Shown: piece by piece, positions 1 to 8,727 of the stretch
Position numbering within the stretch: the stretch's first letter is position 1
Layout of the letters: every line of letters begins with the position of its first letter
Assembly: GCA_011605865.1 (NCBI GenBank)
Contig: JAAOZI010000029.1
Coordinates: 1 to 46,013 of the forward strand
Source of the DNA: Archaeoglobales archaeon
GTDB lineage: Archaea; Halobacteriota; Archaeoglobi; Archaeoglobales; Archaeoglobaceae
Length of the DNA stretch: 46,013 nt
Reading direction: 5' to 3'
Made by a program: the position numbers and the translations under genes
The notes under the pieces: model-generated
What the model was told of the DNA's origin: nothing
Seen by the model: the letters and a program-made list of their open reading frames with translations, nothing else
The model's database searches: none

Positions 1-1
1 G

Positions 2-1489
2 CTCGTCGACAGCCTTGGCGATATAACGATAACGAACGATGGAGTGACAATTCTGAAGGAAATGGACGTAGAGCATCCTGCAGCGAAGATGGTAATTGAA
101 GTGGCAAAAACTCAGGACAACGAGGTGGGAGATGGGACAACAACTGCAGTAGTGATAGCTGGAGAGCTGCTAAAGAGAGCCGAGGAGCTACTGGATCAGG
201 AAATTCATGCTGCAGTTATATCCAGCGGTTACAGGCTTGCGGCAAATAAGGCAATGGAGATTCTGAACGAGATAGCGATACCTATAGGAAAAGATGACGA
301 CGAAATGCTGAGAAAGGTTGCGGCAACAGCAATGACAGGAAAAGGGGCCGAGGTTGCCCTCGAAAAGCTCTCTGACATCGTCGTGAAGGCTGTTAAAATG
401 ATAGTGGAAGAAGTTAACGGAAAGTACAGGGCGGACACTGAGAACATAAAGATAGAGAAAAGACATGGAGGAAGCGTAGAGGATACAGTTTTGGTTAAGG
501 GAATAGTGCTCGACAAGGAAGTCGTTCATCCCGGAATGCCAAAAACTGTAAAGAACGCAAAGATATTGCTGCTCGATTCTGCGCTAGAAGTAAAGGAGAC
601 AGAGATAGATGCGAAAATAAGGATAACTGATCCAGACAAGTTGCAGAAATTCATAGAGCAGGAGGAGAAGATGCTGAAGGACATGGTCGACAAGATAGCA
701 AGGTCCGGAGCTAACGTTGTTTTCTGCCAGAAGGGAATAGATGACCTTGCCCAGTACTACTTGGCGAAGGCAGGAATCCTCGCCGTGAGAAGGGTTAAGA
801 AGAGCGACATGGAGAAGCTCGCAAAGGCAACTGGGGCGAAGATATTGACAGATCTGAGGGAGATAAGCCCATCCGATCTCGGAGAGGCTGAGCTCGTGGA
901 GGAAAGGAAGGTTGGCGATGAAAAGATGATATTCGTTGAGGGCTGCAAGAACCCGAGATCCGTTACAATCCTCGTAAGGGGAGGAACTGAGCACGTAGTA
1001 GACGAGATAGCCAGGGGCATTGAGGATGGGATCAGGGTTGTTGCTTGTGCGATCGAGGATGGAAAAGTTGTCGCTGGGGCTGGAGCGCCTGAGATGGAGC
1101 TCAGCTTGAGGCTAAAGCAGTGGGCTCCAAGCATTGGAGGAAGGGAGCAGCTTGCAATAGAAGCCTTTGCAACGGCTTTGGAGATTATCCCGAGAACCTT
1201 GGCTGAAAATGCTGGAATTGATCCAATAGATGTTATCGTGAACCTCAAGGCCGCGCATGAAAAGGGTCAGAAGTATGCAGGAGTCGACGTCGACACTGGA
1301 AACGTTGTCGACATGAAGGAAAGAGGAGTCATAGAGCCTTTAAGAGTTAAGACGCAGGCAATACAGTCGGCAACGGAAGTTGCCGTGATGATTCTGAGGG
1401 TTGACGATGTTATAGCTGCGAAGGGACTTGAAAAGGAGAAAGAAAAGGAGAAAGGAGGAGAAAAGACTCCCGAAATGCCTGAATTCTGA
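2..1489 (+). CDS. thsA/thsB: Thermosome subunit (group II chaperonin), 5'-truncated
   Basis: ATP-dependent cytosolic folding chaperone that forms a double ring with a built-in lid. The reading frame is open from base 2, and its first residues ([14 protein letters not shown]) match the apical end of the family's N-terminal equatorial domain, so only about 45 residues are missing. The nucleotide-binding GDGTT motif is at residues 43-47 of the fragment, followed by the intermediate and apical domains. The C-terminus is a charged Lys/Glu tail ending in PEMPEF rather than the Gly/Met-rich tail of many subunits. A GTG at 44 lies inside the conserved region and is not the real start. Whether this is the alpha or beta subunit cannot be told from the fragment. 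Oligo-T tracts follow the stop. Confidence 0.97.
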   Translation, partial: LVDSLGDITITNDGVTILKEMDVEHPAAKMVIEVAKTQDNEVGDGTTTAVVIAGELLKRAEELLDQEIHAAVISSGYRLAANKAMEILNEIAIPIGKDDDEMLRKVAATAMTGKGAEVALEKLSDIVVKAVKMIVEEVNGKYRADTENIKIEKRHGGSVEDTVLVKGIVLDKEVVHPGMPKTVKNAKILLLDSALEVKETEIDAKIRITDPDKLQKFIEQEEKMLKDMVDKIARSGANVVFCQKGIDDLAQYYLAKAGILAVRRVKKSDMEKLAKATGAKILTDLREISPSDLGEAELVEERKVGDEKMIFVEGCKNPRSVTILVRGGTEHVVDEIARGIEDGIRVVACAIEDGKVVAGAGAPEMELSLRLKQWAPSIGGREQLAIEAFATALEIIPRTLAENAGIDPIDVIVNLKAAHEKGQKYAGVDVDTGNVVDMKERGVIEPLRVKTQAIQSATEVAVMILRVDDVIAAKGLEKEKEKEKGGEKTPEMPEF

Positions 1490-1508
1490 TTTTTTTCTTA
1501 ACTTTTTT
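1489..1508 (+). terminator. Oligo-T terminator after the thermosome gene
   Basis: Two T runs (1490-1497 and 1503-1508) begin at the thermosome stop codon and lie before the next promoter. Archaeal RNA polymerase terminates at such T-rich non-template tracts. No hairpin is visible. Assignment by pattern only. Confidence 0.45.
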
Positions 1509-1516
1509 GGGCAAGA

Positions 1517-1525
1517 TTTAATTAT
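1517..1525 (+). promoter_or_regulatory. TATA box of tmcA
   Basis: TTTAATTAT starts 22 bases before the ATG at 1539. This spacing would put the transcript start at or near the start codon, giving a leaderless or nearly leaderless mRNA. It also argues against starts further upstream in the same frame. Confidence 0.5.
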
Positions 1526-1538
1526 CGAAGCAAAAATT

Positions 1539-3824
1539 ATGCCAATGAAGGACCTTTTTCGCGAAGTAGATATAGCTCTGGAAACCGCAGTAAAGAATAA
1601 GCACCGTTTTTTAGTTTTCATATGCTCCAAAAATCTAAAAGAATCGCTGAAAGTTGGTGAGAAGATAGTTGAAAAGGTTAAGGAGAAAAAGGAAAGAGGA
1701 GAAGTTTTACTGGTTGGGAGGGAAAATTTTCTCGATCTTGTAAAGAATTTTGAGGGTTTGCTTATTCACTGGAAGGATTCATCCCAGGTTTTGGGAAGAA
1801 CCTTTTCATCTCTCATAATGGACTTTTCCGAAGGTTTTCATCCGAACGATCTCGGAATAGTTGTTGAAACCGTAGAGGAGGGAGGGGCGATAGTAGCGCT
1901 GTCCCCTCCGCTTGAAACATGGTTTGACATGAAAAGCAAGTGGCACGAGGACATGATCAGCGAACCCTACACTTTGAAAGACGTCGTTGGTAGATTCTAC
2001 AGGAGGTTCATAGAGAAAACATTGAACGCTGAAGGGGTTATAATATACGATCTGGACAGCGGAAAACTCCTGAAAGGCTACGAATTCAAGTCCCTTGCAC
2101 CCTCAAGGGAAGAGATATCAATTCCCATTTCCACGAAGATAAAGAAGAAGCTTTACAAGCTTTGCGCAACTCAGGATCAGGTAAGGGTTCTCAGCGTTTT
2201 TGAGAGGTTCTTTGAAAGGACAAGAGAGAGAAAGGCTGTTGTAATTACAGCAGACAGGGGAAGGGGGAAAACTGCAATTTTGGGAATAGCAACTCCACCT
2301 CTTATCTCTAGGCTTCAGAGAATTCTTAAAAGACCGGTCAGAGTTCTGGTCGTTGCTCCAACCCCCCAGGCGGTTCAGACCTATTTCAAATTCCTGATGA
2401 AGGCGATGAAAAGGCAGGGAATGAGGGAATTCTTTGTCAAGAAGAGCGATGAGCTTGTAACGGTTTTGAACAGCAAGTATGCAAGGGTTGAGTACGTTGT
2501 CCCGAGAAGGGCGATAGAGGAAAGGGACTTTGCTGACATCCTGATAATTGACGAGGCCGCTGGTATAGAGGTACCTGTTCTGCTTGAGATAACAAAAAAT
2601 GCTAGGCACATGATTTTCTCAACCACAGTTCACGGCTATGAGGGAACGGGGAGGAGCTTCAACATCAGGTTTTTGAAAAGGCTTGAGAGCGATGAAACCG
2701 TAGAGGTTGAGAAGATTCACATGTCAGAGCCAATAAGATACGGAAGCGGGGATCCGGTTGAAAAATGGCTCTACGATGTCCTTCTGCTAAACGCTCAGCC
2801 GGCCGAAATAGATGAGGCGGATCTTGAAAAGATAAGGAAAAAGGAGCTTGAATTCAAAATGCTGGACAAGGATGAGCTCTCCAGAAATGATGAGCTTTTG
2901 AGGGAATTTTTCGGGATATACGTTCTGGCCCATTACCGCAACAGACCTTCTGATCTCGCAATACTGCTTGACACACCAAATCATTTACCCTTCGCGGTCT
3001 TTGTCAACGGCAAAATAGTTTGCTCTCTCCACATCGCCATAGAGGGTGAGCTTGGGGATGAAGTTGTTGAAAAGATAAAGCACGGATACAAGCCCAAAGG
3101 ACAGATAATTCCGGATCTGGCCCTTAAGCACTTCTGGAATTACGAATTTGCAAAAACAAAGGGGATAAGAATTGTTAGAATAGCGACGCATCCGAATGCG
3201 ATGGACATGGGAATTGGAAGCTTTGCATTGGAAAAAATCATAAGGTTCGCGCAGGAGAATTCGCTCAGCTGGGTTGGATCCGGTTTCGGCGTTTCAAGCG
3301 AACTGCTTCGATTCTGGCTCAAGAACGGATTCACTCCGGTTCACATAACTCCACAGAGGAACGAGGTCAGTGGGGAATACACCGCAATCGTTCTAAGACC
3401 AATAGGCGAATCTAAGCACGTTGAAAGCATGAATTCCGAGTTCATAAGGAGGTTCATAGAGTATCTCGGCGACGAGTTGAGGGATTTGGAAGTAGAGACT
3501 GCAATAATGGTTTTAAAAACGCTGAAAAGAGAAATAGATGCATGCACTCCCAAATTCGGGTATGTTGAAGTTGAAAGACTGCAGAAATATTTCGAGGGTC
3601 TTGGCTTTTACGAATACATCTCCGATCTTGCGCGTCCACTGGTTAGGTTTTATTACTCAAAAATGGGAAATGCTGGGCTAAATGAGGTTGAGGAAAAAGT
3701 TGTTGTTGCGAAGTGCCTGCAGCTATCACCCTGGAGGCTAATAGATTTTGAGGAAAAGTACAAGATCCTTCTTAACGGGCTGAGGAAGATATGGGACTGG
3801 TTTCAGAGCAGGGGTTTGAGCTAG
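1539..3824 (+). CDS. tmcA: tRNA(Met) cytidine acetyltransferase TmcA
   Basis: Makes N4-acetylcytidine in RNA (wobble C34 of elongator tRNA-Met in bacteria; many RNA sites in hyperthermophilic archaea) using acetyl-CoA and ATP. The 761-residue protein has the family layout: an N-terminal DUF1726-type domain, an RNA-helicase-like ATPase with Walker A RGRGKT near residue 241 and a DEAA Walker B near 338, a GNAT acetyltransferase domain with the acetyl-CoA loop MGIGSFALEK near 557, and a C-terminal tRNA-binding helical part. The frame stays open upstream to 1428 inside the thermosome gene. The ATG at 1539 was chosen because conserved sequence begins there and a TATA box precedes it; an ATG at 1545 is also possible. 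Confidence 0.93.
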   Translation: MPMKDLFREVDIALETAVKNKHRFLVFICSKNLKESLKVGEKIVEKVKEKKERGEVLLVGRENFLDLVKNFEGLLIHWKDSSQVLGRTFSSLIMDFSEGFHPNDLGIVVETVEEGGAIVALSPPLETWFDMKSKWHEDMISEPYTLKDVVGRFYRRFIEKTLNAEGVIIYDLDSGKLLKGYEFKSLAPSREEISIPISTKIKKKLYKLCATQDQVRVLSVFERFFERTRERKAVVITADRGRGKTAILGIATPPLISRLQRILKRPVRVLVVAPTPQAVQTYFKFLMKAMKRQGMREFFVKKSDELVTVLNSKYARVEYVVPRRAIEERDFADILIIDEAAGIEVPVLLEITKNARHMIFSTTVHGYEGTGRSFNIRFLKRLESDETVEVEKIHMSEPIRYGSGDPVEKWLYDVLLLNAQPAEIDEADLEKIRKKELEFKMLDKDELSRNDELLREFFGIYVLAHYRNRPSDLAILLDTPNHLPFAVFVNGKIVCSLHIAIEGELGDEVVEKIKHGYKPKGQIIPDLALKHFWNYEFAKTKGIRIVRIATHPNAMDMGIGSFALEKIIRFAQENSLSWVGSGFGVSSELLRFWLKNGFTPVHITPQRNEVSGEYTAIVLRPIGESKHVESMNSEFIRRFIEYLGDELRDLEVETAIMVLKTLKREIDACTPKFGYVEVERLQKYFEGLGFYEYISDLARPLVRFYYSKMGNAGLNEVEEKVVVAKCLQLSPWRLIDFEEKYKILLNGLRKIWDWFQSRGLS

Positions 3825-3929
3825 CGATTTTTGTCCAGAATCAATGCCCTAAATTTTTGGCTCAAATAGCATAACCCTTTAATTAAAAAACAATTTTTCG
3901 GTTTTCTGGTTTAAAATTCTCGGCCAAAA

Positions 3930-3940
3930 CGTATTAATAT
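3930..3940 (+). promoter_or_regulatory. Promoter of the NifU-like operon
   Basis: The gap 3825-3959 is AT-rich and holds a TATA-like GTATTAATATC about 25 bases before the start at 3960, followed by a Shine-Dalgarno-like GGAAAGGA. No other gene or RNA is evident in the gap. Confidence 0.4.
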
Positions 3941-3959
3941 CTGGAAAGGAACAAGAGGC

Positions 3960-4193
3960 ATGATGTTAAAGGAAAAGGTTGTTGAAGTCGTTGAAAAAGA
4001 GATAAAGCCGTTGCTCCTTAGGGATGGCGGAAGCGTTGAAGTCGTTGAAGTCGATGAAAGGAGCGGGACAGTTAGAGTAAAGCTTTTGGGGGCCTGCGGA
4101 ACCTGTCCGATGTCGATGATAACATTGACAGCTTTTGTTGAAAGAATTCTAAGGAGCAGAGTGCCGGAAGTGAAGAAAGTAGTTCCAGTGTGA
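3960..4193 (+). CDS. NifU C-terminal-domain protein (Fe-S scaffold/carrier)
   Basis: A 77-residue stand-alone NifU-like domain of the kind that assembles or carries Fe-S clusters. The signature is CGTCPMS, with the CxxC pair at Cys46 and Cys49, inside the usual pattern of an LLRDGGSVEVV strand followed by VRVKLLGACGTC. It begins with two consecutive ATG codons (3960 and 3963), and the Shine-Dalgarno-like GGAAAGGA is about 10 bases upstream. It leads a three-gene operon with a zinc-ribbon protein one base downstream and a CCC1/VIT1-like membrane protein after that, so a role in iron or Fe-S supply is a reasonable inference. The cluster-binding role is known for the family and not shown here. 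Confidence 0.9.
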   Translation: MMLKEKVVEVVEKEIKPLLLRDGGSVEVVEVDERSGTVRVKLLGACGTCPMSMITLTAFVERILRSRVPEVKKVVPV

Positions 4194-4194
4194 T

Positions 4195-4611
4195 ATGATT
4201 CACCTCCTGGAACCCATAAAGAAGGTAATGATCGAGGATGTGGCACATAGCTATGAAGAGGTAAAAGAAAAGACCTTTGGCGGCTTCTGCGAATGCGGAG
4301 CAATGATGTTTCAAAAGCTGTGGCTTAGCATTGAGAACCTGAAAATCCTCATTTCCGAGTGCGAGAAATGCTGGAACAACAGCGCTTATCTTTTTAATTC
4401 AACAAAGTTCCTGAGGAAAGAGGACGTCATCGTTGTTGAGAAATCCGGAATCCTGGAATACCTTAAGAACTACCTGAGCGATCTTGAAATTGAGGCAATA
4501 ATAGGAAAGGCAAGGAGTAAACCCTACAAGCCCTCAGATCTTTCAAGAGCGAAGAAAAAGCTGGATGAAATGAGAATACCGCTTGAAGGGCTTTTAGAAA
4601 TAATTAAATGA
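4195..4611 (+). CDS. Conserved hypothetical protein with CxC and CxxC metal-binding pair
   Basis: A 138-residue soluble protein that I do not recognise. Residues 32-34 are CEC and residues 56-59 are CEKC, which together look like a split zinc ribbon or metal site. Between and after them is alpha/beta sequence, and the C-terminal third (DLSRAKKKLDEMRIPLEG) is helical and basic. The ATG follows the NifU-like stop by one base, and the stop overlaps the next start as ATGA, so it is translated with an Fe-S carrier and an iron/manganese-transporter-like protein. A metal-sensing or metal-handling role is only inferred from that context. Confidence 0.8.
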   Translation: MIHLLEPIKKVMIEDVAHSYEEVKEKTFGGFCECGAMMFQKLWLSIENLKILISECEKCWNNSAYLFNSTKFLRKEDVIVVEKSGILEYLKNYLSDLEIEAIIGKARSKPYKPSDLSRAKKKLDEMRIPLEGLLEIIK

Positions 4612-5186
4612 TTCCAAGAGAAAGGATTAAGACATATCTTGACCTTACCGAAACACAGGCAGTTTCGAGGAGGTATTTTCTGATTGGATTTTTTGACGGC
4701 CTTCTCACAATAGCCGGGCTAATAATAGGTGCCTTCATATCCGGTCACAACGATTCCAGGCTTGTCCTGAGCGTTGGCTTTGCAACTATGCTTGCGGTTG
4801 GAATTTCGAGTGCCTGGGGTGCGTTTGAAGCGGAGAGAATTGAGCAAGAATCTTTGAAAAGAAAAAGAGAGAAACACTTGCTTTTCAGGTTTGAGGACGG
4901 CATAATAGAAGATGCGCACAGATTTGCTGTTTTTGTGACTTCCGCCGTTCACGGCATCGCCCCGATAATTGGCTCAATTATCCTTCTTATCCCGTATCTA
5001 ATTTTGCCACCTCTAGAAGCCTTTGAATTCTCGATCATCCTCTGCTGCATAAGCCTTTTCCTGATTGGGGCGCTGATGGGCAGAATTTTTGAGGGAAACA
5101 TTTTTATCAATGGGCTCAGAACTCTGATTCTCGGTTTGTTGATAATGCTGCTTGTAGCCGTTCTGAATCCTGCCCATGTCGTGTGA
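4608..5186 (+). CDS. CCC1/VIT1-like membrane protein (TIGR00267-type)
   Basis: A 192-residue integral membrane protein with about five hydrophobic segments. The first, around residues 25-45, contains FFDGLLTIAGLIIGAF, the DGL-(T)-G pattern typical of the VIT1/CCC1 (DUF125) family of ferrous iron and manganese exporters/sequesterers. A cytoplasmic charged loop rich in Glu and Lys (residues about 75-105) separates the first helices from the rest, as in the metal-binding loop of VIT1. Start ATG overlaps the upstream stop (ATGA). The location after a NifU-type protein fits iron handling. Substrate and direction of transport are not determined by the sequence. Confidence 0.75.
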   Translation: MIPRERIKTYLDLTETQAVSRRYFLIGFFDGLLTIAGLIIGAFISGHNDSRLVLSVGFATMLAVGISSAWGAFEAERIEQESLKRKREKHLLFRFEDGIIEDAHRFAVFVTSAVHGIAPIIGSIILLIPYLILPPLEAFEFSIILCCISLFLIGALMGRIFEGNIFINGLRTLILGLLIMLLVAVLNPAHVV

Positions 5187-5250
5187 TAATTCAATCCTTT
5201 CAGCTTGGAAGTTTTTTAGGTTTTCATGAACCTTAGGCATAACAAGTCAG

Positions 5251-5261
5251 ATTATTTTTAA
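5251..5261 (+). promoter_or_regulatory. Promoter of the leuD operon
   Basis: TATTTTTAAATC lies about 25 bases before the ATG at 5282. A short inverted repeat (AGGTT at 5218-5222 and AACCT at 5229-5233) lies further upstream and could be an operator or chance. Confidence 0.45.
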
Positions 5262-5281
5262 ATCGTTGGAAAACTCATCTC

Positions 5282-5758
5282 ATGGGAAGGGCATGGAAGT
5301 TCGGCGATGATGTCGATACAGATGTGATCATTCCGGGGAAATATCTCGTTTACAATGAGCCTGAAGAGCTTGCCAAGCACGCCTTTGAAAATTTGAGAAG
5401 CGATTTTGCAAAGAATGTAAAAAAAGGGGATTTTGTTGTTGCCGGAAGAAACTTTGGCTGCGGAAGTAGCAGAGAGCATGCGGTTCTTGCATTAAAAGGT
5501 GCCGGCATAACTGCGGTTGTAGCGAAGTCCTTTGCGAGGATATTCTTCAGAAATGCAATAAACGCCGGGCTGATGGTTGTTGAATGTCCGGAAACTGACA
5601 GAATAGATGACGGCGACGAAATAGAATTGGACTTGAAATCGGGGGAAATACTGAACCGGACTAAAGGGGAGAGATACAGAATAAAACCGATGCCGGATTT
5701 TCTGCTTGAAATAGCCAGGTTCGGACTGATAGAATACTGCAGGAGGATGATGAAATGA
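5282..5758 (+). CDS. leuD: 3-isopropylmalate dehydratase small subunit
   Basis: Swivelling small subunit of isopropylmalate isomerase, which pairs with LeuC to convert 2- to 3-isopropylmalate in leucine synthesis. The 158-residue length and the motifs [29 protein letters not shown] (about residues 54-66) and [15 protein letters not shown] are those of the short archaeal form. The substrate-specificity loop reads YLVY (residues 24-27). As I recall, methanogen isopropylmalate isomerases carry this form whereas homoaconitases carry YLRT, which favours LeuD. The large subunit is not in this window. It overlaps leuB by four bases (ATGA), which supports the leucine assignment. Confidence 0.9.
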   Translation: MGRAWKFGDDVDTDVIIPGKYLVYNEPEELAKHAFENLRSDFAKNVKKGDFVVAGRNFGCGSSREHAVLALKGAGITAVVAKSFARIFFRNAINAGLMVVECPETDRIDDGDEIELDLKSGEILNRTKGERYRIKPMPDFLLEIARFGLIEYCRRMMK

Positions 5759-6741
5759 GAATAGCGGTCATTCCCGGGGACGGAATAGGGAAAGAAGTGA
5801 TGGATTCAGCACTTGCAGTTCTCGGAGAACTTGATTTGGGGCTTGAATTTGAATTCTACGAGGCAGGAGATGAGGCTTTGAAGAAGTATGGAAAAGCGCT
5901 TCCTGATGAAACGCTCGAGGCATGCAAAAAAAGTGACGCAGTCCTTTTCGGGGCTGCTGGAGAAACTGCCGCAGATGTGATTGTTAGGCTTAGGCAGGAA
6001 CTAGAAACCTACGCAAATGTCCGCCCTGCTAGGGCTATAAGGGGGGTTAAATGCCTCTATCCCGGACTGGACATAGTAATTGTCAGAGAGAATACCGAAT
6101 GCCTTTACAAGGGCTGGGAGTTTCAGAGCGATGGATCTGCTTTTACGATCAGGCTGATAACTGAAAGGGCTTCGGAGAGAATTGCAAGATTTGCATTTGA
6201 GCTCGCAAGGAGAGAGGGGAGAAAGAAGGTTACAGCGCTTCATAAGGCGAATGTGATGAAGAAGACTTGCAGAATTTTCAGGGATGCTTGCAGAAGAGTC
6301 GCAAAGGAATACGGAGAAATAGCTTTTAACGAATACTACATCGATGCAGCCTGCATGTACCTCGTAATGGATCCGTTCAGGTTCGATGTAATCGTTACCA
6401 CAAACATGTTCGGGGACATAGTTAGCGATCTTGCAGCGGGATTGGTTGGCGGTCTTGGAATCGCCCCTTCAGCGAACATAGGGGAAAAAGTTTCGATATT
6501 TGAACCGGTTCACGGAGCGGCCTTCGACATAGCGGGCAAAGGCATTGCAAATCCTACTGCCATGATACTGACTTCGGCTATGATGTTGAGGCATCTGGGA
6601 TTCATTGATGAGGCAAAAAAGGTTGAGATGGCCGTTGAAGAGACGATTGCGAATGGAAAAACGACCCCGGATCTGGGGGGAAAGCTGAAAACCATCGAAT
6701 TCACGAGGGAAGTGATAAGGACCTTGAAGGAGCTGAAATGA
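5755..6741 (+). CDS. leuB: 3-isopropylmalate dehydrogenase
   Basis: NAD-dependent oxidative decarboxylation of 3-isopropylmalate, the third step of leucine synthesis, in the cytosol. The 328-residue protein has the beta-decarboxylating dehydrogenase signatures: [10 protein letters not shown] at residues 6-15, the substrate helix [16 protein letters not shown], the [13 protein letters not shown] segment, [21 protein letters not shown] with the metal-binding aspartates, and [19 protein letters not shown] near the NAD site. Isocitrate and homoisocitrate dehydrogenases share this fold, but adjacency to leuD and the length favour LeuB. The ATG overlaps the leuD stop. Its own stop overlaps the next ATG, so a tubulin-like protein is co-translated. 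Confidence 0.92.
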   Translation: MRIAVIPGDGIGKEVMDSALAVLGELDLGLEFEFYEAGDEALKKYGKALPDETLEACKKSDAVLFGAAGETAADVIVRLRQELETYANVRPARAIRGVKCLYPGLDIVIVRENTECLYKGWEFQSDGSAFTIRLITERASERIARFAFELARREGRKKVTALHKANVMKKTCRIFRDACRRVAKEYGEIAFNEYYIDAACMYLVMDPFRFDVIVTTNMFGDIVSDLAAGLVGGLGIAPSANIGEKVSIFEPVHGAAFDIAGKGIANPTAMILTSAMMLRHLGFIDEAKKVEMAVEETIANGKTTPDLGGKLKTIEFTREVIRTLKELK

Positions 6742-7649
6742 GACTTTTAACCATTGGTGTTGGCTTAAGAGGGGCCAGAATTGCTGAATGCCTGTACAAA
6801 AGGGGTGTTAGGGTAAACGGGGTTCCGCTGTTTAAGTGCTTTGCAGTTCTTGGAGACGAAAATCAGATAAGAACAATAGCAATTGGAGACGAAAGAAAGT
6901 TCTATGTCCCAAGCAAGAAAGCCGTTCTTGGTTTTTTAAACTCGATAACCAGAATATACGAAATATGGGAGGGTTGTCTGATCCTGTTCTCCCTCGAAGA
7001 TGAATATGCCTTTGAAATCGCAGTTGAACTGAGCGAGAGGATAAGGGAAATTTTTGAGGATCCCATAATTGGTTTAGCACTAATTCCAACTTTGGGAAAC
7101 GTTGAAGTTCAGGAATTGAAGAAAAAACTTACTGAAGTAAGAAAAAGGTTGGATATACTTCTGCTTTTTGAAGGCAAGATTGGAATCGAGGAGAAGATTC
7201 TGAGATCCCTTAACATTTTAGCAATGGCAGGAGAGGTGGATATAAAAAAGAAGTTGGCCGGGGAAGTTGTAGTGGACACTTCGGATGTTTTTAATGCCCT
7301 GAAATCCGACGGATTTTCGGTTATAGGTTTTGCGGAAAAGGGGATACCATTCGGGATTTTCAGGAAAAAGAGCGAGCTAAAAGCCTTGAGAACGAGGAGA
7401 ATGATTGACCTCTATGAGCTTTCATTGCAGAATCTGAGCATTTCAGCGAAGCTGGAGGAGGCAAAATCCTCTCTGGTGCTTTTTGCCGGACCAAAGGAAG
7501 AAATAACAATGGAGGGGATTTTTGAGGTTATAGGAAGGATAGAGAAGCTGAACAGCTCAATGGATATAAGATACGGCGACTGCCCATTGCAGGGAAGAAA
7601 GGTCTCGCTAATTCTGCTCTTTTCCGGAATAAAGAGCATTAAGTTTTAG
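6738..7649 (+). CDS. Divergent FtsZ/tubulin-superfamily protein lacking the T4 glycine loop
   Basis: A 303-residue protein matching the FtsZ/CetZ layout by eye. The T1-like GVGLRGARIAEC is at residues 7-18. The T7-like VVVDTSDVFNALKSDG (178-193) keeps both aspartates of the usual NxDxxD but has Val for Asn. The FtsZ C-terminal pattern follows, with KLEEAKSSLVLFAGP (238-252) and DIRYGDCPLQG (276-286), then a hydrophobic final strand. Where FtsZ has GGGTGTG, residues 82-92 read ILFSLEDEYAF, so the phosphate-binding T4 loop is gone. Normal GTP binding is therefore unlikely. It overlaps leuB (ATGA) and convergently overlaps truA by 42 bases. Function unknown; superfamily membership is my reading of the motifs. 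Confidence 0.7.
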   Translation: MRLLTIGVGLRGARIAECLYKRGVRVNGVPLFKCFAVLGDENQIRTIAIGDERKFYVPSKKAVLGFLNSITRIYEIWEGCLILFSLEDEYAFEIAVELSERIREIFEDPIIGLALIPTLGNVEVQELKKKLTEVRKRLDILLLFEGKIGIEEKILRSLNILAMAGEVDIKKKLAGEVVVDTSDVFNALKSDGFSVIGFAEKGIPFGIFRKKSELKALRTRRMIDLYELSLQNLSISAKLEEAKSSLVLFAGPKEEITMEGIFEVIGRIEKLNSSMDIRYGDCPLQGRKVSLILLFSGIKSIKF

Positions 7650-8399
7650 CGATAGGAGTTTGTAAATCGTTCCGTGGCGTTTGAGCCTTTTTTCTATCCT
7701 CATTCTGAGCAATTTCAGACCTATTTCGTCGATTTCGAAATCGAAGCCGTATTTTACGTCTTTCAGCATCAATCCCTCCGGCGGTGAAGGTGGAACTCTC
7801 TCCCTGAAATTTTGCGGATCGAGCATTTTTTCGAACCATTCCAGCGTTTTTCCAAGACCAACGAGCTTTAATGCAGTAGCAAGGCATCTTACCATGTTCC
7901 AGGTAAAAGCATTGCCCTCAATTTCGAAAACTAAAAAATCGCCATCAATTAGAAGCTTTGCATCGAATATTTCCCTTTTTCCGCCTTTCCATCCGCGCGT
8001 AAAATTTGAAAAGTCGTGGACACCCCTTAAAAGGGTAACAGCTTTTTCCATTTTTTCCAAATCGAAATCCTCGTTTAGGAAGACATAAGTGTAAATTCTG
8101 CTCTTCGCCTTTCTCGGATTGAAATTTTCCGGCACCTCCTTGTATGCCCATGCTGTAATGTCCGATGGAAGTGCCGAGTTCAGAACCCTCGGCCTAATAT
8201 CTTTTTCGCTTTCGAAGGATATAACTTGGCCTAGGGCGCTTACGCCAGCATCTGTTCTGCCAGCAAATCTAGGTTTTGAATTTATTCCTAGTTCCTGAAA
8301 AGCTTTTCTTATCTCCCCTTCTACAGTCCTAAGGTTTGGCTGGTATTGGCTACCAAAAAAATTATCGCCGAAGTATGCGATTTTGAACGCATACTTCAT
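7608..8399 (-). CDS. truA: tRNA pseudouridine(38-40) synthase TruA
   Basis: Isomerises uridines 38-40 of the tRNA anticodon arm to pseudouridine. The 263-residue protein begins with the family strand KYAFKIAYFGDNFFGSQYQP. The catalytic motif AGRTDAGVSALGQV is near residues 46-59, with the nucleophilic Asp in GRTDAGV. The C-terminal domain contains FTWNMVRCLATAL, another TruA signature. It is translated after a small partner whose stop overlaps its ATG. Its 3' end overlaps the convergent FtsZ-like gene by 42 bases, so the two transcripts are partly antisense. Confidence 0.94.
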   Translation of the reverse strand: MKYAFKIAYFGDNFFGSQYQPNLRTVEGEIRKAFQELGINSKPRFAGRTDAGVSALGQVISFESEKDIRPRVLNSALPSDITAWAYKEVPENFNPRKAKSRIYTYVFLNEDFDLEKMEKAVTLLRGVHDFSNFTRGWKGGKREIFDAKLLIDGDFLVFEIEGNAFTWNMVRCLATALKLVGLGKTLEWFEKMLDPQNFRERVPPSPPEGLMLKDVKYGFDFEIDEIGLKLLRMRIEKRLKRHGTIYKLLSLKLNALYSGKEQN

Positions 8400-8692
8400 T
8401 TTTTAAGTAGTGAATTGACAAACTGGTTGACGGTTGCGAGCTTCTTTAACACCAAATTTTTTACACTCATCTGACCCTGATAGTAACCTACAGCCGCTCC
8501 CACGAGGAAAAGGAATTCGATGTCATCAAGTTTGTATTTTTCCTTCAGCTGAAGGAGCTCATTTACCTTTGTTTCTGGCAGCACATCGGCTTTCTCTTCC
8601 TTAGCTGTCAAGGCATTCTCGTCGATTTCCCATTTTTTCTTCAATTCCTCAAATGCATCCATCAAAATCGAAGTTCGGGTTTCGACGTCCAT
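8396..8692 (-). CDS. Small helical hypothetical protein upstream of truA
   Basis: A 98-residue protein that I do not recognise. It is predicted mostly helical: a charged amphipathic first half (DAFEELKKKWEI, VNELLQLKEKYKL) and a more hydrophobic segment at residues 58-72 (DIEFLFLVGAAVGYY) that is short for a membrane helix. It has no cysteines or obvious catalytic motif. A TATA box precedes it closely and its stop overlaps the truA ATG by four bases, so it is the first gene of a two-gene operon with truA. The neighbour does not by itself tell its role. Confidence 0.72.
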   Translation of the reverse strand: MDVETRTSILMDAFEELKKKWEIDENALTAKEEKADVLPETKVNELLQLKEKYKLDDIEFLFLVGAAVGYYQGQMSVKNLVLKKLATVNQFVNSLLKK

Positions 8693-8709
8693 AGTTGCAG
8701 TTGGTATAG

Positions 8710-8719
8710 TATTTAAAAA
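8710..8719 (-). promoter_or_regulatory. TATA box of the small gene-truA operon
   Basis: On the minus strand TTTTTAAATA lies about 20 bases before the ATG at 8692, the typical close spacing in this window. Confidence 0.45.
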
Positions 8720-8727
8720 CTTTTCTC

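Noticed and set aside
188-1248. Long minus-strand open frames inside the thermosome gene
   Set aside because: They lie antisense to a strongly conserved chaperonin frame and have low-complexity Ser/Leu content; they are shadows.
1428-1538. Upstream extension of the tmcA frame
   Set aside because: It overlaps the thermosome end, encodes Lys/Arg-rich text and a poor hydrophobic stretch, and a TATA box lies after it.
5218-5233. Short inverted repeat before leuD
   Set aside because: Arms of only five bases with a six-base loop; not distinguishable from chance, so not listed as an operator.
7681-8088. Plus-strand frame antisense to truA
   Set aside because: Mirrors the conserved TruA frame and has no recognisable motif of its own.
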